Of a stretch of 64,000 nt of DNA, positions 24,440-31,739 are shown piece after piece. The position numbers were made by a program, and so were the translations under genes. Under the pieces are notes generated by a model. That model worked only from the letters and a program-made list of their open reading frames with translations. It searched no databases and was not told the DNA's origin. Source of the DNA: Xanthomonas campestris pv. badrii (GTDB lineage: Bacteria > Pseudomonadota > Gammaproteobacteria > Xanthomonadales > Xanthomonadaceae). Every line of letters starts with the position of its first letter. Position 1 is the first letter of the stretch. The stretch is taken from positions 1,860,001 through 1,924,000 of the forward strand of contig NZ_CP051651.1 in assembly GCF_012848175.1 (NCBI RefSeq), in the 5' to 3' direction.

Positions 24440-24671
24440 GAAATTTTAGTGCCGGGGAAGCCAAGGGTCCTACGAGTCTAATTTCTAAGTTTCAATCAAA
24501 CCACTCTTTCACTGGATCGATTAAAGACGCGCAGCTTCATGTCACCTGAGTGGATCTACTGGGTTCCTTGCTTGGATACCAAAGACATCATCGAGACCAT
24601 ATGTTAAGTGATCTCAATTGCTCGTATGCATCCCGGTAGATCACCCGTCCCGGTTCGAGCAATGCGATACC
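24440..24671. other. Upstream region of the HEPN-like gene
   Basis: About 230 bp, AT-rich near the HEPN start, with no convincing gene. It ends at the left border of the duplicated module (GGGTCAGGTGCAC), which matches 15947 onward. Confidence 0.5.
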
Positions 24672-24773
24672 TGAGGGTCAGGTGCACTCATCAGGCGACG
24701 GCGCTCGGCTTGCGTGGCCCGTATGGAACTGCGCAATCGGCGCACACGGCCGCGCGAGACCCGCCAGCGTGTA

Positions 24774-24801
24774 TTGACACGCCAGACCGCGTACTTGCAA
24801 T
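24774..24801 (+). promoter_or_regulatory. Sigma-70-type promoter of the C4/SymE module, copy 2
   Basis: TTGACA, 16 bp, TGCAAT, identical in boxes and spacing to 16044-16071. Confidence 0.6.
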
Positions 24802-24840
24802 CTAGGCCTAAGGAGCGTCGAAACTCCTCTAGTAGCGGTA

Positions 24841-25003
24841 CCCACCTCCGTCAAACCGGTGGGTTTTTTGTGCCTGCACTTCGCAGGCGCAACCGACGCG
24901 ATGCCTGCGTCGGGAGGGCGGCTAATACAACACCCTTCGGGGGAATATGCCCGCCGGCTACTAGCGGTTTCGAACCTCCCGACATCCCGTCGCCGTTGGC
25001 GGC
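24841..25003 (+). ncRNA. C4-antisense-RNA-like structured leader, copy 2
   Basis: Same elements as copy 1: terminator hairpin CCCACC...GGTGGG-T6, GGGAGGGCGGCTAATACAAC, a small hairpin ACACCC-TTCG-GGGG, CGCCGG and GAACCTCCCGACA. The hairpin loop differs from copy 1 (CTTCGGGG here, CGCAAGGG there) while base pairing is kept, which is covariation-like support for a structured RNA. Confidence 0.6.
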
Positions 25004-25034
25004 GGTTCTTGGGTTGTTCCAGGAGGGCGTTGCC

Positions 25035-25304
25035 ATGTCTACCGCACCATCCATGCCGGTATCTGTGCCGGTTGATCTGTTGCCAGCTTCCGCTCACCGC
25101 CTGCGGTGGGATGTGGGCGAGGTGCTGTGCCGGCTCGCCGCACGCGCAGCTGTTGAGCAGGCGAACGACGATCCCGTGCATTCGCTGACTCGACAGCTCG
25201 TTGTGTTGCCGCGCCCCTCGCGTGGCCAGTTCGCACGCAGGGCTGTGCCGTTGCAGCAGTACGTCGCTGCAACCATCACCCGCCATCACCCGGAGGCGCC
25301 ATGA
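25035..25304 (+). CDS. Small protein preceding a SymE-like gene, copy 2
   Basis: An 89-residue paralogue of 16306-16578 with the same start context (CAGGAGGGCGTTGCC then ATG). The N-terminal half is conserved (LPASAHRL, VGEVLCRLAARAAVEQA), the middle diverged (VLPRPSRGQFARRAVPLQQY). Its stop overlaps the ATG at 25301 as in copy 1. Function unknown. Confidence 0.55.
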   Translation: MSTAPSMPVSVPVDLLPASAHRLRWDVGEVLCRLAARAAVEQANDDPVHSLTRQLVVLPRPSRGQFARRAVPLQQYVAATITRHHPEAP

Positions 25305-25716
25305 CAAGCCGCCGCCACCCCCCGCATCTGCCAGCGCACGGCCCACCCGCACACGGACTCGCCCCGCGCCGCCCAAGCGGGTGCAGTGGGTCGTTGTGGA
25401 ACCCGACCGCACCAAGCTGCCACCGATGCTGCCACCCGACCCGGACGCCTCCCCGCAAGGCCCCGGCACGCTACGCGCACCCCGCCGTGCCCGCCGCCCG
25501 CGCCAATGCACCGTCAGCTACACCCATTACCCCGGGGCCCACGACCACGGCGGCGACCAGCACGTGCCCCACGTCCGCCTCAGCGGCCTATGGCTGGAAC
25601 AATTGGGCTTTGCCATCGGCACCAAGCTGCGTATCACCGCCAGCGCAGGGCAGTTGTTGATGGAGGTGTTGCCGCCGGTGGAGGCGCCGGCCGCATCCCG
25701 CAGAGCGCGACGGTAG
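25301..25716 (+). pseudogene. SymE-like gene, copy 3, frameshifted near its start
   Basis: Relative to copy 1, the first 27 coding bases have become 26 (about 25307-25326), so the ATG at 25301 reads out of frame with the SymE core. The core itself (RQCTVSYTHYPG, VRLSGLWLEQLGFAIGT, GQLLMEVLPP) is intact in the other frame and could be expressed only from an internal start such as the in-frame GTG at 25381 (111 residues). No lipoprotein of the A/B type follows. It is probably inactive or expressed as an N-terminally short form. Confidence 0.65.
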
Positions 25717-26111
25717 CTGGAACGAAGTCGCAGTGGCGGTGTCGTGGTTCAACAGGCCAACCTTCCCGACCGAAGGAGAACCAAGTCTCGGGCCTTACAT
25801 TACCAAGGGCCTGGGCCAGGTATGCGCATATCGATTGCTTTACTTTCAGTAGCACCTCTTGGGCTTGGCTGTAGCGCCGTGCCCGCTGCGAAGACGCTTC
25901 AGCCTGCTGCGTATCCCACGTCTATTGCAATTTAATCCTAAATAGATTTTCCCCTAGTTGCCATTTTGGCACCACTAGGCTATGTTGCGTCCACCAACAG
26001 GAGGAGACATGAGATGAAGTAGGCACGATCAGACCACATAGGCAGCGAGCTCAGACCAAGCCAAGAGCTTGGCCAGCTCCGGTGAAGACGAAACACACAT
26101 AGGAGTTACCT
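25717..26111. other. Stretch between SymE copy 3 and the TacA-like antitoxin
   Basis: Contains one possible tiny lipoprotein frame (25822-25935) and the promoter region of the toxin-antitoxin pair, with AGCCAAGAGCTTGGCC as a partial palindrome near 26057 that could be an operator. Nothing else is evident. Confidence 0.5.
25822..25935 (+). CDS. Possible 37-residue lipoprotein or lipoprotein remnant
   Basis: MRISIALLSVAPLGLGCSAV has a charged start, hydrophobic core and lipobox LGLGC, followed by only about 20 residues. No strong ribosome-binding site. It occupies the place where a SymE-linked lipoprotein would be expected, so it could be a degenerate relative or an entericidin-like small lipoprotein. 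Weakly supported. Confidence 0.3.
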   Translation: MRISIALLSVAPLGLGCSAVPAAKTLQPAAYPTSIAI

Positions 26112-26441
26112 ATGCATGCGACCAGTAATGACCGGGCAAGAATAACGACCCGAGTCACCGCTTACGCGCAGCAAGCAATTGAACAGGCGGCTGAGATGAC
26201 GGCAACAACGACGAACCAGTTCGTCGCCCAGGCCGCGCTGCGGGAAGCTGAGAGAATCATCGAAGAACATTCGATCATTCGACTAAGCCAGAACGACATG
26301 CAGAAATTTCTGGATGCGCTCGATAACCCGAAGCCGGTCTCCGATCGTTTGGCTGTCTCCCTGAAACATCATATGGAGACGAGAAACCATGACACTGGAA
26401 GTAGAAGTAGTACCGTTCGCTGGACACCTAAGCCGCGCTGA
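26112..26441 (+). CDS. TacA/DUF1778-type antitoxin
   Basis: 109 residues; AGGAG lies 8 bp before the ATG. The N-terminal ribbon-helix-helix (ARITTRVTAYAQQAIEQAAE, MTATTTNQFVAQAALREAER) is typical of DUF1778/TacA antitoxins. The C-terminal arm (FLDALDNPKPVSDRLAVSLK) is the part that wraps and blocks the acetyltransferase toxin. The gene overlaps the toxin gene by 53 bp in another frame. Such antitoxins repress their own operon by binding DNA just upstream. Confidence 0.88.
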   Translation: MHATSNDRARITTRVTAYAQQAIEQAAEMTATTTNQFVAQAALREAERIIEEHSIIRLSQNDMQKFLDALDNPKPVSDRLAVSLKHHMETRNHDTGSRSSTVRWTPKPR

Positions 26442-26934
26442 TTTCGATTGCGGCAACAAGGAATTGAACGAGTGGTTGCATACCACGGCGAGCCAGCACC
26501 AGAAGCGCGGCGTCAGCCGCACGTTCCTGGCAATTCCGATGAAGGGAAGCTTGTACGCTTGGCACCAGGAAAGATTTGAGGACATCGAGGACACCACCGT
26601 CCTCGGCTATTTCAGCCTGTCGTCAGCGCAGGTAATGAACAGCGAGCTGCCACCGGCTGGCTCAAAGCTGCCCCGCAATGTTCCTGTAGTCCGCATGGGC
26701 CGCCTGGCGGTGCATCAACGACTGAAAGGGCGCGGCTTCGGCACGATGCTCCTCATGGAGGCCATCGCGCGAGCCGCACAGGTGAGCGAAGCCATTGGCG
26801 TCACGGGACTGTTCGTGGATGCCAAGGAAGATGCCGCCCCCTTCTATCAGAAGTTCGGGTTCCAGCCTGCGGCGTCGAACCCTCTCAAGCTCTGGTTGCC
26901 TATGGCAAGCATCACTGAGCTTTTGAAAACGTAA
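26389..26934 (+). CDS. GNAT acetyltransferase toxin (TacT-like)
   Basis: 181 residues with a GNAT fold. The acetyl-CoA-binding motif A reads VVRMGRLAVHQRLKGRGFGT (about residues 98-117) and the catalytic-type Tyr is in FYQKFGFQP near the C-terminus. TacT toxins acetylate the amino group of aminoacyl-tRNA and stop translation until tRNA is recycled. The preceding DUF1778 gene is its antitoxin. It is placed at the edge of the accessory region next to cheA, where an addiction module could help to keep the island. Confidence 0.88.
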   Translation: MTLEVEVVPFAGHLSRADFDCGNKELNEWLHTTASQHQKRGVSRTFLAIPMKGSLYAWHQERFEDIEDTTVLGYFSLSSAQVMNSELPPAGSKLPRNVPVVRMGRLAVHQRLKGRGFGTMLLMEAIARAAQVSEAIGVTGLFVDAKEDAAPFYQKFGFQPAASNPLKLWLPMASITELLKT

Positions 26935-27387
26935 TACCTCTCCACAGCTCCGTGCGAAGAATCCTCTGACTCAGGTCGGTTCGGGGGTTCTTGCGTTTGG
27001 GTAATCGCCCTGGCGATTAGATCCACTTCGGAGCGCGCATCCAGGCGTGGAGTGCAGCGGATGCGCATCGGACGCCCCTTCTACAGCAAGAAACGGATTT
27101 TCGTCAGCCAAGTATGTAATGACCCAGCGGTCTCTGCACAGCTCATGTAGCTAAAGCATATGTGTCATCGGGTGTCTCATGCCCAGCGCGTGATGCGGGC
27201 GCCGGTGGAGGGGATTACCCCCATCGAGGTGTCTACAAGCATGAGACAAGTACACCACCGCATAGCCGCGCGTAGCGGCGTAAATCGGCAGCGAGGCTGG
27301 ATGGAAACGACAACGGCCGCAGTACGTTGTCGTTAGGTCAGGCAACCAGGATCGTCTTGCCGATTCCCGATTCCCGATTCCCGAATC
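26935..27387. other. Gene-free stretch at the right edge of the 24-kb insertion
   Basis: About 450 bp. No gene supported. The right end (27360-27382) holds three tandem GATTCCC heptamers just after the cheA stop, and a similar array lies beside flhB at 42301. Confidence 0.55.
27360..27382 (+). repeat. Heptamer array (GATTCCC)3 next to cheA
   Basis: CGATTCCCGATTCCCGATTC followed by CCG: three tandem heptamers, just downstream of cheA. The reverse-complement array is at 42299-42326. Confidence 0.8.
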
Positions 27388-29046
27388 TCAATGATCGCTG
27401 GAACGCAATCCATCCACATCCAGGATCAGCGCCATGCGGCCGTCGCCGATCAGGGTGGCGCCGGCGTAGCCGGGCAGGCCGCGTAACGCGCGGGGCAGGG
27501 GTTTGATCACCACTTCCTCGCGGCCGCGGACCTGGTCCACCACCAGGCCGAAACGGGTTTCGCCGGCCTGCAGTAGCACCACGGTCAGCAGCGGCGGCTG
27601 TTCGGCAGGGACGCCCAGCCAGCGACGCAGGTCGATCAGGGGCAGGGTGTGCGAGCGGCGGTCGAGCACGGCGCGGCCGTCGAACCAGCCCAGCGAGGTC
27701 TGCGGGGCGTGCAGCACTTCCACCACGCGGGCCAGCGGCAAGGCATAGACCGCTTCGCCGGCCTGCACCAGCAGGGTCGGCAGGATCGCCAGGGTCAGCG
27801 GGACGCGGATCATGAAGCGGCTGCCGCGGCCCAGTTCGGACTGGATCTGGATCTGGCCGCTGAGTTCGCGGATGCGCGACTGCACCACGTCCATGCCCAC
27901 GCCACGGCCGGAGATGTCGGTGACTTCCGCCTTGGTCGAAAAGCCCGGCATGAAGATCAGATGCAGGCACTCGTCGGTGCTCAGGCGTGCGGCAGCTTCG
28001 GCGTCGATCAGGCCCTTGTTGCGGGCGATCTCGCGTAGACGTTCCGGGTCGATGCCGGCGCCGTCGTCCTGGATCTCGATGCTGACATAGTCGCCTTCCT
28101 GCTGCGCGGACAGGCGCACATGGCCGCTACGCGGCTTGCCGGTGGCTTCGCGCAGGGCCGGCGATTCGATGCCGTGGTCGATGGCGTTGCGCACAAGGTG
28201 CACCAACGGGTCGGCCAGGGCTTCGACCAGATTGCGATCGAGCTCGGTTTCGGCGCCGATCAATTCCAGCTCCACTTCCTTGGACAGGGTGCGCGCAACA
28301 TCGCGGGCCACCTTGGGGAAGCGCGAAAACACCTTGCTGACCGGCTGCATGCGGGTGCGCATGACCGCGGTCTGCAGGCGCGCGGTGGCGATGTCCAGCG
28401 TGCTGACAGCGCGGTCGAGTTCTTCGTCGCGCAGGCGGGTGCGCAAGGTCTTCAAACGGTTGCGCGAGAGCACCAGTTCGCCGATCAGGTTGACGATGGC
28501 ATCCAGGCGCTTGGTGTCCACGCGCACGGTCTGTTCGGCTTCGGCGCCGGCCTTGGCGGCGCCTTTGCCGGCCGACTTGGGGGCCGGGGCATGCGCATCG
28601 TCGGTATGTGCGGGCGCCGCCGGTTTGGTAGCGGCTGCCTGCGGCACGGCCTTGACTGCCGGCGGGGCGCTCTTGGCGTCGAACTGCGCGATCAACGTGG
28701 CGGGTGCATGCGGCACGGCTTCGCCCGAGCCCATCGCATCCAGCATGGCCTGCAGATAATCCAGCGACTGCTGTGCGGCATCGAAGTGATGGGCCTGCAG
28801 CACCGCCTGGCCGGAGCGCGCCATGCCGAGGGTTTCCTCGGCGGCGTGGCACAGCTCGACCATGGGTTTGATCGCCAGGAAGCCGGCACCACCCTTGAGC
28901 GTGTGGAAGCCGCGGAACACCGCGTTGAGCTGGTCGGCTTCGTCTGGCGCCTGTTCCAGCGACACCAGCTGTTCGCCGAGGCGGTCCAGGATTTCCTGGG
29001 CCTCGACGATGAAATCGGCAGCAATATCGTCTGGAACGGCACTCAT
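27388..29046 (-). CDS. cheA: Chemotaxis histidine kinase CheA
   Basis: 552 residues. P1 phosphotransfer domain with His48 in FHTLKGGAGF; an Ala/Pro-rich linker (about 115-165) where the CheY-binding P2 domain would be, so P2 is absent or very short; P3 dimerisation; ATPase with N box (VRNAIDHGIE), G1 (QDDGAGID), F box (MPGFST) and G2 (SGRGVGMDVV); C-terminal CheW-like P5 domain (LPLARVVEVL). It phosphorylates CheY in response to receptor arrays. It is shorter than E. coli CheA (654), mainly because of the missing P2. The gene follows cheZ by 2 bp. Its normal downstream neighbours motC-motD have been displaced 24 kb by the accessory insertion. Confidence 0.97.
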   Translation of the reverse strand: MSAVPDDIAADFIVEAQEILDRLGEQLVSLEQAPDEADQLNAVFRGFHTLKGGAGFLAIKPMVELCHAAEETLGMARSGQAVLQAHHFDAAQQSLDYLQAMLDAMGSGEAVPHAPATLIAQFDAKSAPPAVKAVPQAAATKPAAPAHTDDAHAPAPKSAGKGAAKAGAEAEQTVRVDTKRLDAIVNLIGELVLSRNRLKTLRTRLRDEELDRAVSTLDIATARLQTAVMRTRMQPVSKVFSRFPKVARDVARTLSKEVELELIGAETELDRNLVEALADPLVHLVRNAIDHGIESPALREATGKPRSGHVRLSAQQEGDYVSIEIQDDGAGIDPERLREIARNKGLIDAEAAARLSTDECLHLIFMPGFSTKAEVTDISGRGVGMDVVQSRIRELSGQIQIQSELGRGSRFMIRVPLTLAILPTLLVQAGEAVYALPLARVVEVLHAPQTSLGWFDGRAVLDRRSHTLPLIDLRRWLGVPAEQPPLLTVVLLQAGETRFGLVVDQVRGREEVVIKPLPRALRGLPGYAGATLIGDGRMALILDVDGLRSSDH

Positions 29047-29048
29047 GG

Positions 29049-29675
29049 TTACAACCCCAATCCGGACAGCAAATCGTCGGCGTCGTCCTGCGACACGGCG
29101 TGACGGTCCAGGCCCTTGATCGCAGGACCGGCAAGACCGCCGTCGTCTTTCTTCGGCTCGGGATTCTTCGGCGGCAGGCCGAGCGCACCGAAGCCCTCAT
29201 GCACGCGGCGCACGATGCCGGCCACGCGCCGGATGATCTGGCCGCTCAAATCCTGGTAGCTCTGCGCCAGCGACAGCTCGGTGAGGTTATGGCGCATCTT
29301 TTCCAGCAGTGCGCCCTGGTCTTCATTGAGCCCACCGCTGCGCAGCTGGTTGGCCAGCTCGCGGCATTCTTCGACCAGGTCCAATGTGCGGTGGCTGGCC
29401 TTTTCGGTCATTTCCACCACGTGGTCCAGGCGCGAGCAGGCATCGTCCAGTTCGCCGGCTTCTTCGGGCACGGTGGGCAATTCGCCCAGGGCCTGACCGA
29501 GTTCGCGGGCGAGCCGGCTCAGGCTCTGCATCATCGGGCGTGTGCGCAGGGCGGCGAGGTGATCGACCTCGCGACGCCAGGCGACCTGGTCACCGCTTTC
29601 CAATGCATCGAGCGCGTGCTGCAGGCGCTCGATCAAGGCGGCACGTTCGGCATCGGTTTCCACGGTCGCGTTCAT
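29049..29675 (-). CDS. cheZ: CheY-P phosphatase CheZ
   Basis: 208 residues, mostly one long helical hairpin. The catalytic region LSLAQSYQDLSGQIIRRV contains the conserved Asp and Gln of the QDLTGQ-type motif, and the C-terminus DDADDLLSGLGL is the CheY-binding peptide. The ATG at 29675 overlaps the cheY stop by one base (TGATG). It removes phosphate from CheY and resets the motor signal. Confidence 0.95.
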   Translation of the reverse strand: MNATVETDAERAALIERLQHALDALESGDQVAWRREVDHLAALRTRPMMQSLSRLARELGQALGELPTVPEEAGELDDACSRLDHVVEMTEKASHRTLDLVEECRELANQLRSGGLNEDQGALLEKMRHNLTELSLAQSYQDLSGQIIRRVAGIVRRVHEGFGALGLPPKNPEPKKDDGGLAGPAIKGLDRHAVSQDDADDLLSGLGL

Positions 29676-30067
29676 CAGGCGGTCGCCGCCAGACGTTCGA
29701 ACACCTTGCCCAGCTTCTCTTCCAGCGTCTGCGCAGTGAACGGCTTGATGATGTAGCCGTTCACGCCGCACTGTGCCGCTTCGATGATCTGCTCGCGCTT
29801 GGCTTCGGCGGTCACCATCATCACCGGCAGGTGCTTGAGCTTGGCGTCGGCGCGGATGTTGCGCAGCAGGTCGATGCCGGTCATGCCGGGCATGTTCCAG
29901 TCCGTCACCACGAAATCGAACGGGCCCGCGCGCAACGCGGCCAGTGCGCTGTTGCCGTCTTCGGCCTCTGCGGTATTGGTGAAGCCGAGATCGCCCAACA
30001 GGTTCTTGACGATACGTCGCATCGTCGAGAAGTCGTCCACGATCAGGATCCGCATGTTCTTGTTCAC
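29675..30067 (-). CDS. cheY: Chemotaxis response regulator CheY
   Basis: 130 residues, single receiver domain. Acid pocket in [12 protein letters not shown], phospho-acceptor Asp in [13 protein letters not shown] (about Asp57-58), switch Thr in [11 protein letters not shown] and Lys in GYIIKPF. A GTG start at 30067 is preceded by AGGAG at 6 bp spacing. It carries the signal from CheA to FliM at the motor. It is encoded between fliA and cheZ, 23 bp after fliA. Confidence 0.97.
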   Translation of the reverse strand: MNKNMRILIVDDFSTMRRIVKNLLGDLGFTNTAEAEDGNSALAALRAGPFDFVVTDWNMPGMTGIDLLRNIRADAKLKHLPVMMVTAEAKREQIIEAAQCGVNGYIIKPFTAQTLEEKLGKVFERLAATA

Positions 30068-30090
30068 ATCAAGCTCCTAACGCTAAAAAA

Positions 30091-30858
30091 TCAATCGTCA
30101 TTTTCGACACCGGCATCGGCCAGTTCGAATACCTTGAGGCGGCCGCGCAGACGCACCACCGCCTGGCCGTGGATCTGGCACACGCGCGATTCGCTGACGC
30201 CGAGCACGGCGCCGATTTCCTTCAGGTTCAATTCCTGCTCGTAATACAGCGACAGCACCAGCTGCTCGCGCTCGGGCAACTGGCCGATGGCCTTGCCCAG
30301 CTCGCGGCCGAATTCGCCACGCTCCATCATCTGCTGCGGATTGGGCCCACCCTTGGCGGTGGTGTCCAGCTCGCCGTGATCTTCGATGCGCGATTCCAGG
30401 CTCAGCACCTGGCCACGTGCGGCATCTTCCATCAGACGCAGGTAGTCGGGCAGCGGCATTTCCATGGCGGCGGCCACTTCGGTGGCAGCGGCGGCGCGGC
30501 CGGTGTTCTGTTCGATCTTGCGCACGGCGGCGGCGGCATCGCGGGCGCGGCGGTGCACCGAACGCGGCACCCAGTCGCCCCTGCGGATCTCGTCGATCAT
30601 CGAGCCGCGGATACGGATCGAGGCATAGGTCTCGAACGATGCGCCCTGTTCGGAATCGTAGCTGCGCGAGGCTTCGATCAGGCCGATCATGCCGGCCTGG
30701 ATCAGGTCGTCCACTTCCACGCTGGCCGGCAGGCGCGCCGCCAGATGGTGGGCGATGCGGCGCACCAGGTCGGCGTGCTGGGTCACCACGTCGTTGGCGT
30801 TGTTGCGCTGCACGGCGCGGTACTGCGCGCTGGCCGTGGTTGCGGTAGCGGTGCTCAT
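30091..30858 (-). CDS. fliA: Flagellar sigma factor FliA (sigma-28)
   Basis: 255 residues. Region 2 (DLIQAGMIGLIEASRSYD, FETYASIRIRGSMIDEIRRG), region 3 and region 4 (LPEREQLVLSLYYEQELNLK, LGVSESRVCQIHGQAV) are complete. It directs transcription of late flagellar, stator and chemotaxis genes. The ATG overlaps the flhG stop (ATGA), so it is coupled to flhG. Confidence 0.96.
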   Translation of the reverse strand: MSTATATTASAQYRAVQRNNANDVVTQHADLVRRIAHHLAARLPASVEVDDLIQAGMIGLIEASRSYDSEQGASFETYASIRIRGSMIDEIRRGDWVPRSVHRRARDAAAAVRKIEQNTGRAAAATEVAAAMEMPLPDYLRLMEDAARGQVLSLESRIEDHGELDTTAKGGPNPQQMMERGEFGRELGKAIGQLPEREQLVLSLYYEQELNLKEIGAVLGVSESRVCQIHGQAVVRLRGRLKVFELADAGVENDD

Positions 30859-31739
30859 GCGGCCACTCCCCGTTGGATGATGCGTTCGACAAAGAACTCG
30901 ACGTTGCCGCGCGGCACGGTCGGGGCCTGCCAGCGCGAGGTACGGCGTGCGATTTCTGCGATGGCCTGCGCCGACGGACTGGCGGGATAGGCCTTGATGA
31001 CGGGTTGCTGGCGCTGTACCGACAGGCGCAACCAGTCGTCCTGCGGCACGTGGCCGAGGTAGTTCAGCGACACATCGCCAAGGAACTTCTCGCACACGCG
31101 CGAGAGCTTGTCGTACAGCAGGCGGCCTTCGTTGGGGTCGCGCACCATGTTGGCGATGATCTGCAGGCGGTCCACGCCGCGTTCGCGCGAGAGCACCTTG
31201 ATCAGCGCGTAGGCGTCGGTGATCGAGGCCGGCTCGTCGCAGACCACCACCACGGTGTCCTGGGCGGCCTGGCAGAAGGTCAGCACGCTGTCGGTGATGC
31301 CGGCGGCGGTGTCGATGACCATCACGTCCAGGTCGCGTTCCAGTTCGGAGAACACGTTGACCAGGCCGATGTGCTGGGCCGGGGCCAGTTCGGCCATGTG
31401 GCGGCGACCGGAGGCGGCCGGTACCACCAGCACGCCGCCGGGGCCTTCGATGATGACTTCATCGAGCGTGCAACGGCCGGCGATCAGGTCGGCCAGGGTG
31501 TACTTGGGCGCCAGGCCGAGGACCACGTCCAGGTTGGCCAGGCCAAGGTCGGCGTCCAGCAGCAGCGTGCGTTTGCCCATGTCGGCAAGCGCCACGGCCA
31601 GGTTGGCGGAGATGTTGGTCTTGCCCACGCCACCCTTGCCACCGGTCACGGCAATGGTGCGCACCGGGCCCAGGGGCTCGGGACGGGTCGCCGACAGGGG
31701 GAAGGCGTTGGTCAGCTTGGCGTATTCACGCGACTGCAT
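30855..31739 (-). CDS. flhG: Flagellar number regulator FlhG/FleN (MinD-like ATPase)
   Basis: 294 residues. A MinD-type ATPase with TGGKGGVGKTNISANLA (deviant Walker A, about 33-49), LLLDADLGLANLDVVLGL and VMVIDTAAGITDSV. The C-terminus has an amphipathic membrane-targeting segment region (VEFFVERIIQRG). It limits polar flagella to one by counteracting FlhF and the master activator FleQ. The start overlaps the end of flhF by 14 bp. Confidence 0.95.
   Translation of the reverse strand: MQSREYAKLTNAFPLSATRPEPLGPVRTIAVTGGKGGVGKTNISANLAVALADMGKRTLLLDADLGLANLDVVLGLAPKYTLADLIAGRCTLDEVIIEGPGGVLVVPAASGRRHMAELAPAQHIGLVNVFSELERDLDVMVIDTAAGITDSVLTFCQAAQDTVVVVCDEPASITDAYALIKVLSRERGVDRLQIIANMVRDPNEGRLLYDKLSRVCEKFLGDVSLNYLGHVPQDDWLRLSVQRQQPVIKAYPASPSAQAIAEIARRTSRWQAPTVPRGNVEFFVERIIQRGVAA

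Noticed and set aside
27151..27345. A 64-codon minus-strand gene between the toxin and cheA
   Set aside because: No ribosome-binding site, no domain and atypical composition; probably chance.
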